Assembly: GCF_008711175.1 (NCBI RefSeq)
Contig: NZ_VWNF01000004.1
Location: 1-64,000, forward strand
Direction of reading: 5' to 3'
DNA: 64,000 nt
Source: Nesterenkonia ebinurensis
GTDB lineage: Bacteria > Actinomycetota > Actinomycetes > Actinomycetales > Micrococcaceae
In this document: in pieces, positions 58,843 through 64,000 of the stretch
Numbering within the stretch: position 1 is the first letter of the stretch
Layout of the letters: the number at the start of each line of letters is the position of its first letter
Notes under the pieces: model-generated
What the model was told of the DNA's origin: nothing
Seen by the model: the letters and a program-made list of their open reading frames with translations, nothing else
Databases searched by the model: none
Program-made: the position numbers and the translations under genes

Positions 58843-60182
58843 GGCAGCTCCACTCTGATCTGGGTTCCTTGGCCGGGTTCGCTGACCATCCGCAGCGTCC
58901 CGTCCACCGATTCGACGCGCTGACGCAGCCCGGTGAGCCCGGTGCCGCTTTGCTCATCGGCACCGCCCGCGCCGTCGTCGTCTATGGCGATCTCCAGGCT
59001 GTCACGGGTTCGCTGCACCGTCACAGAGGCATGCTCGGCCTCGGCATGGGCGATGACGTTGTTCATCGCTTCGGAGACCACGAAGTAGGCGACCGCCTCG
59101 ACCTCAAGGATGGGACGTTCGGGGACATCCACCCGGACCGCCACCGGGAACGGTGCGCGGGAGGCGATGCCGGAGACCGCAGCGTCCAGCCCCCGGTCCT
59201 CCAGCACTGCCGGGTGCAGGCCTCGGACCAGGTGCCGGATCTCCTGCAGGGCGGTCTGCACCTCGGTCTGTGCGTCCTTCAGCGCAGCCGCGGTCTCCTG
59301 AGCCTCCAGTGTCTCCCCGGCGGCCGCGGCCTGAGCATGGCGGCTGCGCTCGATGCCCAGATGGACGGCCAGTGCGGTGAGCCGCTGCTGGGCGCCGTCG
59401 TGCAGGTTCCGTTCAATACGACGACGCTCGGCATCGGCGGCTGCCACCACACCTGATCTGGCTTCGGTGACCTGCTGGACCCGCTGGGCCAGCACCGCTT
59501 TCTCAGTGACCCCATTGACCCAGCGGACCAGCGCCAGGTCCGCTACGGCCACTCCACGCAGAATCCAGGGAGAGACCAGCAGCAGGCCGGCCCCGCCCAG
59601 GGCCAGCAGCACATCGGTGACCAGCAGGATGTCGGTCATCGGCAGGTCACCGGTGAGGTTGAGCCCGAAGACCACCAGACCCGGCCCGCCGACCAGGCAG
59701 ATCAGCACGACGGCGACCATCACCGGACCCCAGAGCAGCCCGATGAGGTGATAGGCCAGCATCCTCAAGCCGTAGGGGGTGAAGCCCAGTGTGAGCAGCC
59801 GCCGCCAGCCGCGCGGACTGCGCGGTATGGGGATATGCACTCCCAGCAGTGCGGCTGCCCGGGAGCGGTGCAGCCGGCCGAAGAAGAAGCAGAGGGTGAT
59901 CGTGGCCAGCCCGATCAGACAGGTCAGCAGGATCAGACTGACCCGGGCGGGCGCGATGTCCTCCGGTGCCAGATCCGTGTAGGGGGAGCTGATCATGACT
60001 GCGGCGATGATCGTGCTGGCCATGGCGAAGCCACCGGCGGCCGGGGCGCTCAGCAGCAGGCCGCCAGTGGTCAGATAGATGGCGTTGGCGCCTGTCCGCC
60101 GCAGTGCACTGCGAGGCACCGCCGCTGCGCCGGCATCCTGTTCGGTCACGTGGTCGAGCTTATCCACCAGGACCACAGCCAC
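58833..60182 (-). CDS. Sensor histidine kinase with integral membrane sensor domain
   Basis: 449 aa from GTG 60182; GTG 60149 (438 aa) is also possible. The N-terminal ~210 residues hold six hydrophobic segments resembling the actinobacterial putative-sensor domain. HisKA_3 contains the phosphoacceptor His in RRIERNLHDGAQQRLTALAV; the HATPase has SEAMNNVIAHAEA and IDDDGAGG..GTGLTGLRQRV. It belongs to the HPK7 class that senses the envelope through its membrane part. First gene of the kinase-regulator-DUF4097 operon. Confidence 0.9.
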   Translation of the reverse strand: MAVVLVDKLDHVTEQDAGAAAVPRSALRRTGANAIYLTTGGLLLSAPAAGGFAMASTIIAAVMISSPYTDLAPEDIAPARVSLILLTCLIGLATITLCFFFGRLHRSRAAALLGVHIPIPRSPRGWRRLLTLGFTPYGLRMLAYHLIGLLWGPVMVAVVLICLVGGPGLVVFGLNLTGDLPMTDILLVTDVLLALGGAGLLLVSPWILRGVAVADLALVRWVNGVTEKAVLAQRVQQVTEARSGVVAAADAERRRIERNLHDGAQQRLTALAVHLGIERSRHAQAAAAGETLEAQETAAALKDAQTEVQTALQEIRHLVRGLHPAVLEDRGLDAAVSGIASRAPFPVAVRVDVPERPILEVEAVAYFVVSEAMNNVIAHAEAEHASVTVQRTRDSLEIAIDDDGAGGADEQSGTGLTGLRQRVESVDGTLRMVSEPGQGTQIRVELPCA

Positions 60183-60207
60183 GCATGGAAGCTGACTCTC
60201 AGATCAG

Positions 60208-60302
60208 GGTGCAGAAAACTGCACCGAATCCCGGGAGAAGCTTCCGGCTGATGTGCAGGCAGCTGGATTCTGCCCACACAGTGCAGTCCATAGCGTGAAG
60301 GT
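60208..60302 (+). promoter_or_regulatory. Promoter of dedA copy 2 with TGCAG inverted repeat
   Basis: CAGCTGGATTC (60260-60270), 15 bases, GTCCATAGCGT (60286-60296), six bases, ATG 60303. TAGCGT is the leaderless -10. Upstream GGTGCAG-AAAA-CTGCACC (60208-60225) is a perfect 7-bp inverted repeat; its GTGCAG begins 51 bases before the upstream block, within one base of the GT4 promoter arrangement. The repeat also lies within 60 bp of the divergent kinase start. Confidence 0.65.
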
Positions 60303-60959
60303 ATGCATGAAATTCTGAGCAGCATCGAGTCTGCCGTGGTTGCCCTGGGCCCTTCGCCCTGGCTGCTGCTGGCAGTTCTTGTCCTGTCCTGCATCGACGG
60401 GTTCTTCCCGCCGGTGCCCAGTGAGTCAATCGTCATTGCCGCCGCCGTGCTGGCAGTGGCGGGAGATATGTCGGCAGGCTACCTGGTGCTGCTGGTGCTA
60501 GCTGCTGCTGTCGGCGCGTTCTTAGGCGATCTCATCGCCTACTCCATCGGCTCACGGGTGCCGGTGGACCGGCTGCGGATGCTTCGCGGCCCCAGGGGCC
60601 AGGCTGTCTTGACGCACACTCAAAGAGCGTTGGCCGAACGCGGTAGCACCTTCATCCTGACGGGTCGCTTCATCCCGGTGGGGCGTGTGGCGGTGAATAT
60701 GACAGCCGGGGCCCTCGCCTTCCGACTCACCCGCTTCCTGCCCTTGGCAGGACTGGCCTCGCTGCTCTGGGCTGTCTATTGCGCGGCCATGGGGATAGGG
60801 GCAGGCCATCTGCTCAGCGAGAGCCCTCTGCTGGCAATGGCGCTGGGGGTTCTCTCCGGTGTGCTGGCAGGCCTGCTCCTCGATCGGCTGATCCGCTGGT
60901 TCCAGCAGCCTAGCCAGCCGGCGGCAGTCGCACACACTCCGGTATGCTCCAGAATGTGA
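60303..60959 (+). CDS. DedA-family membrane protein (copy 2)
   Basis: 218 aa with about five hydrophobic segments. DedA motifs: DGFFPPVPSESIVIAAAVLA (reentrant loop with Glu), FLGDLIAYSIGSRV, LTGRFIPVGRVAVNMTAGAL (RF.P.GR motif). Expected to act in undecaprenyl-phosphate or phospholipid translocation. Promoter shared in design with the GT4-dedA unit across the two-component operon. Its end overlaps the next gene by 16 nt. Confidence 0.85.
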   Translation: MHEILSSIESAVVALGPSPWLLLAVLVLSCIDGFFPPVPSESIVIAAAVLAVAGDMSAGYLVLLVLAAAVGAFLGDLIAYSIGSRVPVDRLRMLRGPRGQAVLTHTQRALAERGSTFILTGRFIPVGRVAVNMTAGALAFRLTRFLPLAGLASLLWAVYCAAMGIGAGHLLSESPLLAMALGVLSGVLAGLLLDRLIRWFQQPSQPAAVAHTPVCSRM

Positions 60960-61669
60960 TATCTCCCACCGGAAGGCCGTGGCTGGATGAGCTTACCGCC
61001 GCCACTGAGCAGTTCAGAGCCGTCATTGCCTCCGCTGAGAACGACGACGCCGCGCTCGCCTCCCCTGTGGCGGCCTGCCCCAGGTGGGGTATACGGGATC
61101 TTGCCGTCCATCTGGGCCGCACCCATCTGTGGGCCACACAGATTCTGGACGGGGCCGATCCCCGTGACCGTCCCCAGGATGAGCCGTCTCCGGATGAGTC
61201 CCTAGCTGCCTGGTACGGCGCCGTTGCGGAGAAGATGCGCAAGGCCCTGGCTGAGGCGGGGCCTGACAAGCCGTGCTGGACGCTGGTGAAGGAGCAGCGC
61301 ACCGCGGTGTTCTGGCAGCGTCGCCAGGTGCATGAGACGGTGGTCCATCTCTGGGATGCGCAGCATGCCCTGGGCCGAAGCGCTGAGATGGATCCTGTCC
61401 TAGCCTTCGATGGTGTGGCCGAAGTCGCTGAGGTGATGTACCCGCGGATGCTCAGAGCTGAGCGGGTCAGCCCGCTGCCGAAGCAGCTGGTCCTTACCGC
61501 CACTGACCTCGACACAGTCCCCGTGAAGATCGGTGATGCGGAGCGGTCCCTGATGGTCCGTGCCTCTGCCGCGGAGCTTCTGCTGCTGGTCTGGCACCGC
61601 CTCCCCTGGCATCGGGACTACGGCGATGCGGAGGCGGCTGAACTGATCGGCCAGTCCCTGGTCCCATGA
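60944..61669 (+). CDS. TIGR03083/maleylpyruvate isomerase-like DinB-fold protein
   Basis: 241 aa. The N-terminal helical bundle carries the mycothiol-dependent isomerase/DinB metal motif pieces PRWGIRDLAVHLGRTHLWA and RRQVHETVVHLWDAQHALG; the C-terminal SCP2-like part (VRASAAELLLLVWHRLPW) completes the TIGR03083 architecture. The three His residues for metal binding appear present. Mycothiol-linked transferase activity is plausible; substrate unknown. Co-transcribed with dedA. Confidence 0.82.
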   Translation: MLQNVISPTGRPWLDELTAATEQFRAVIASAENDDAALASPVAACPRWGIRDLAVHLGRTHLWATQILDGADPRDRPQDEPSPDESLAAWYGAVAEKMRKALAEAGPDKPCWTLVKEQRTAVFWQRRQVHETVVHLWDAQHALGRSAEMDPVLAFDGVAEVAEVMYPRMLRAERVSPLPKQLVLTATDLDTVPVKIGDAERSLMVRASAAELLLLVWHRLPWHRDYGDAEAAELIGQSLVP

Positions 61670-61854
61670 CCCTGAGATTCTGAGAGCTCCTCAACGAGAC
61701 CACTCATCAACAGGGATGGGGTCGCTATGGAGGTGGTTTCAGATCCGGTCAGGAACAGGGTGGGCAGGTAAGCCCCTTCAGCAGCAGTTGCAGTTTCCCA
61801 GCTTCAGCCTGCCGCTGATCATTGATAAGGCATCGCCTCTGCTCGGCGCAGACT

Positions 61855-61866
61855 TACAGTAGAGGC
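61855..61866 (+). promoter_or_regulatory. Leaderless promoter -10 element
   Basis: TACAGT (61855-61860), six bases, then ATG 61867. It supports 61867 as the start of the DUF1905 gene. The preceding gap (61670-61854) shows no coding feature. Confidence 0.45.
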
Positions 61867-62160
61867 ATGGAATGGCAATTCGAAGCTGAGGTCATCGAGT
61901 GGCGCGGACCTGCTCCGTTCCTGTTTGCGCCGCTGCCCGAGCAGCTCTCCGCCGATCTGAAAGAGGCTGCGAAGCATCTGATGTACTGGGGGCAGATCCC
62001 AGTGATCGCGACAATCGGCAGTACGGAATTCGACACTGCGATGTGGCCCAAGGACAGACAGTTCCTGCTGCCGCTCAAAACGGCTGTCCGCCGCGCTGAG
62101 GGAATCAACCTCGGCGACTCAGTCACCGCCGTGGTTCGCCTGGCCCAGGATCTGCCGTGA
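61867..62160 (+). CDS. DUF1905 domain protein
   Basis: 97 aa. MEWQFEAEVIEWRGPAPFLF opens the small beta-barrel; WGQIPVIATIGSTEFDTAMWP and FLLPLKTAVRRAEGINLGD, then TAVVRL, are the DUF1905 core. Function is unknown, though the fold often accompanies YdeI-like proteins. Its stop overlaps the kinase start by 4 nt, so they form an operon. Confidence 0.82.
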   Translation: MEWQFEAEVIEWRGPAPFLFAPLPEQLSADLKEAAKHLMYWGQIPVIATIGSTEFDTAMWPKDRQFLLPLKTAVRRAEGINLGDSVTAVVRLAQDLP

Positions 62161-62885
62161 GCCTGGCCGGTGCACCGCACAGACCGGTCATGCTGCCCCC
62201 GCAGGTCCGCGAACTGGCGGCCGGGGACACCGTGGAACCGGTCTGGCGCAATGAGCTCGGCGGGGTCACGTTCAGACTGACCGGCCGCGGCAGGACCCGG
62301 TATCTGAAGTGGCAGGACTATTCGGGGCTGGACCCCGTCCGCCGCCGCCATGTGAACCTCGGGGCCGAGGCGGAGCGCCTGGTATGGGCCAGGCGATTCG
62401 CGCCAGTGCCCGAGGTCCTGAAGTTCGAGGAGAACGACGCCGCCGCCTGGCTGCTCACCGCCGGAATCCAGGCGCTGCCCGCTCTGCACCGGCAATGGCT
62501 CTCCGAGCCGGAGACCGCCGTAGGCGCCATCGCCTCAGGGCTGCGGCGTCTCCACGATTCCCTTCCGGTAGAGGACTGTCCGTTCCGGGGCGGTTGGGCA
62601 GAAGCGGAGGGGGTCGAACTCCCGAGCCCGGAGAAGCTGGTGGTCTGCCACGGCGATCCCTGCGTGCCGAATACGCTGATCAGCGCAGAGGGGCAGTTCG
62701 CCGCCCATGTGGACCTCGGCCAGCTCGGGGTGGCAGACCGGTGGGCTGACCTGGCGATCGCGACCTACAGCATCAGCTGGGAGGTCAACTTCGGGCGCAG
62801 CTACGATGAGCTGTTCTTCGCCGCCTACGGGGCGGAACCGGATGAGGAGCGCATCGCCTTCTACCGCACACTCTGGGACTCATAG
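62157..62885 (+). CDS. APH(3')-like aminoglycoside phosphotransferase family protein
   Basis: 242 aa from GTG 62157. The catalytic loop VVCHGDPCVPNTLI (~161-174; Asp of HGD) and metal motif HVDLGQLGVADRWADLAIA (~181-199) follow APH(3') enzymes, whose versions read HGDACLPN and ID.GRLGVADRYQDIALA. The ATP-binding Lys is in RYLKWQDY. The C-terminal region differs from clinical APH(3') alleles. It may phosphorylate an aminoglycoside or another sugar; resistance is possible but unproven. Confidence 0.78.
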   Translation: MSLAGAPHRPVMLPPQVRELAAGDTVEPVWRNELGGVTFRLTGRGRTRYLKWQDYSGLDPVRRRHVNLGAEAERLVWARRFAPVPEVLKFEENDAAAWLLTAGIQALPALHRQWLSEPETAVGAIASGLRRLHDSLPVEDCPFRGGWAEAEGVELPSPEKLVVCHGDPCVPNTLISAEGQFAAHVDLGQLGVADRWADLAIATYSISWEVNFGRSYDELFFAAYGAEPDEERIAFYRTLWDS

Positions 62886-62899
62886 AGTGGACAGGCTCC

Positions 62900-63301
62900 T
62901 CAGAAGGTCAGCACGTCAAGGTCCGGGATGCCCTGAAAGTGCTTGGTGTTCTTGGTCAGAATCGGGGAACTGTGTCGGAGCGCAGCTGCAGCGATCCACA
63001 TATCTGGCTTAGACCGTCCCCGATCCTCTCCGGAGGCCCGCAGGCCTGAAACAATGCGGGCGTACCGCTCAGCAGTCTCCTGATCGACCTCCAAGAAGTG
63101 GTATCTGGTGATGAAAGAGCGGGACTCAGCCAGTCGCGTCGCAGAAACGGATGCACCGCCCTCCAGGAACTCTCCGACGACCAGGGCGGAGAGGGCGAAC
63201 TTTTCATCGGGATGCCGTTCGAGAACGTCTCTGGCGGCAGATTCAGGCTTTCGACGCTCACGCCATAGGTGGATCAAGAATGACGTGTCAACGCAGATCA
63301 A
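62900..63301 (-). CDS. vapC: VapC-family PIN-domain toxin
   Basis: 133 aa starting at TTG 63301 (MICVDTSFLIHLWRERRK). Acidic residues in CVDTS, VGEFLEGG, SKPDMWIAAAAL and the T/N following SPILTKNTKHF match the PIN active site, with the fourth position Asn/Thr rather than Asp. It overlaps the antitoxin by 14 nt. A longer frame upstream runs through the antitoxin and has no similarity to VapC. Confidence 0.85.
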   Translation of the reverse strand: MICVDTSFLIHLWRERRKPESAARDVLERHPDEKFALSALVVGEFLEGGASVSATRLAESRSFITRYHFLEVDQETAERYARIVSGLRASGEDRGRSKPDMWIAAAALRHSSPILTKNTKHFQGIPDLDVLTF

Positions 63302-63539
63302 GCGGCTCCCCCAAGGCTTCGCTCCGGTTCTCCTCGACGACCTCCAACATGATCTCCGCATCCTCTTCAGACAACGGAGGAACAGATTCCAGGTGTCGGA
63401 GCAGGTCGGCACCTGTGCCGCGCTCACCGCTCTGCTGAATCATTCGGCGGATAGCCTTGGAGAACGACTCACCTGGCCGCTTCTGGGCGGCCAACTCCTC
63501 GTAGACCTGAGCGTCAACGGCGATCGTCTTAGTAGCCAT
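63288..63539 (-). CDS. vapB: VapB-type antitoxin (DUF217-like)
   Basis: 83 aa from ATG 63539. TKTIAVDAQVYEELAAQKRPGESFSKAIRRMI is the ribbon-helix-helix-like VapB pattern common with this kind of VapC. The acidic C-terminus (LSEEDAEIMLEVVEENRSE) is the toxin-binding part. It precedes and overlaps vapC, the standard order. Confidence 0.82.
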   Translation of the reverse strand: MATKTIAVDAQVYEELAAQKRPGESFSKAIRRMIQQSGERGTGADLLRHLESVPPLSEEDAEIMLEVVEENRSEALGEPLDLR

Positions 63540-63565
63540 ACATGTATTTTTACATATAATACGCC
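63540..63565 (-). promoter_or_regulatory. vapBC promoter with ATGTA/TACAT operator
   Basis: Directly before the vapB ATG lies an AT-rich segment with the inverted repeat ATGTA-TTTT-TACAT (63542-63555). A TATTAT hexamer on the minus strand, 16 bases before the ATG, is a candidate -10. The short gap (28 bp) to the convergently placed end of the next gene leaves little room for other control. Confidence 0.45.
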
Positions 63566-63567
63566 GG

Positions 63568-63879
63568 CTAAACCAGCCCGCCGAGCTCCTCCTCAACCCG
63601 CCGGACCTTCTCGGTGAGTTGGCCGGTGTAACCGGGCCGGATGTCGGCTTTGATGACCAATGAGGTCCGCGGCGCGGTGTCGGCGACGACGTCGGTGGCT
63701 CGTCGGATCACGCTGAAGACCTCGTCCCACTCTCCCTCAACAATGGTGAACATGGAGTTCAGCTCATACGGCAGACCCGAGTCTTTGACGACTTTTACCG
63801 CTTGGGCCACCGCTTCGGTGACAGAACCGTCGTCGTCCTCGTTGGAAGTGGTCGGGGCAACGGAGAATGCCACCAACAT
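63568..63879 (-). CDS. MTH1187/YkoF-type thiamine-binding protein
   Basis: 103 aa from ATG 63879, with AAAGGAG at good distance. MLVAFSVAPT, SVTEAVAQAVKVVKDSGLPYEL, MFTIVEGEWDEVFSVI and SLVIKADIRPGYTGQLTEKV are diagnostic of the MTH1187 (DUF77) ferredoxin-like fold, reported to bind thiamine or its precursor. In-frame sequence upstream of 63879 to the window end shows no recognisable protein. Confidence 0.88.
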   Translation of the reverse strand: MLVAFSVAPTTSNEDDDGSVTEAVAQAVKVVKDSGLPYELNSMFTIVEGEWDEVFSVIRRATDVVADTAPRTSLVIKADIRPGYTGQLTEKVRRVEEELGGLV

Positions 63880-64000
63880 GATGCGCTCCTTTCCCAGGGT
63901 CCTTGCTGTCCTGCCCAGGCTACGTGGGACGGCTCCAGAGGTGAACCCCTGGCCGTCCGCTCTGATCTGCGGAGGACTCCTGGCCCAGGCCACGATGACA

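Noticed and set aside
1-64000. CRISPR arrays, tRNA or rRNA genes
   Set aside because: No regularly spaced repeats, no cloverleaf with a TTCGA-type T loop and no rRNA-like stretches were recognised by eye; a tRNAscan or Infernal run would be decisive.

Overview
This is a 64 kb piece of a high-GC actinobacterial chromosome. Gene order and content point to a Micrococcaceae-like organism, with Nesterenkonia or Arthrobacter relatives plausible. The signs are Ku plus a three-domain LigD, a class II PNP/phosphosugar mutase/DeoC cluster, an Rv3303c-type quinone dehydrogenase, GTG starts and many leaderless TANNNT-N6/7-ATG promoters. No rRNA, tRNA, CRISPR array, complete insertion sequence or prophage was recognised.

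The left 13.3 kb, after the tail of sdaA, is accessory and decaying. It holds small one-off genes (GNAT, methyltransferases, DUF3052, DUF3995, a RibD/DHFR-like reductase, SnoaL-like and DUF4440 proteins, an NAD-dependent epimerase) mixed with toxin-antitoxin modules (two vapBC-type pairs, an intact higBA and a broken higBA). Several genes are visibly broken: a frameshifted comB, a TetR protein without its HTH, a VOC C-terminal stub, a nucleotidyltransferase/GNAT fusion scar and a frameshifted GNAT. ychF at 13.3-14.4 kb marks the return to conserved chromosome.

From 14.5 to 32.9 kb the window carries a BCCT osmolyte transporter; an ABC exporter with its own histidine kinase and response regulator; a histidine phosphatase; the NHEJ pair ku/ligD; an esterase; a DUF2975-XRE pair; PPK2; RmuC; and three transporters (DASS, MFS, TauE/SafE). 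From 33 to 56 kb it is mostly housekeeping: ispH, xseAB, tandem paralogous aminotransferases, an orphan OpuAC-like lipoprotein divergent from a large TPR-like protein, a quinone dehydrogenase, a DUF885 peptidase-like protein, the PNP-Pgm-DeoC nucleoside salvage operon and mfd.

The most interesting region is 55.4-61 kb. A kinase/regulator/DUF4097 operon is flanked on both sides by units encoding DedA-family membrane proteins, one together with a GT4 glycosyltransferase. The two flanking units, on opposite strands, share an almost identical promoter: an 11-bp upstream block, a 15-bp spacer, an 11-bp -10 block and 6 nt before ATG, with a TGCAG/CTGCA inverted repeat about 51-52 bp further upstream. 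This predicts a local envelope-lipid regulon run by the enclosed two-component system.

The right end returns to accessory content: a DinB/TIGR03083-like protein, DUF1905 plus an APH(3')-like kinase, a third vapBC and a MTH1187-type thiamine-binding protein. No intergenic stretch exceeds 300 bases.
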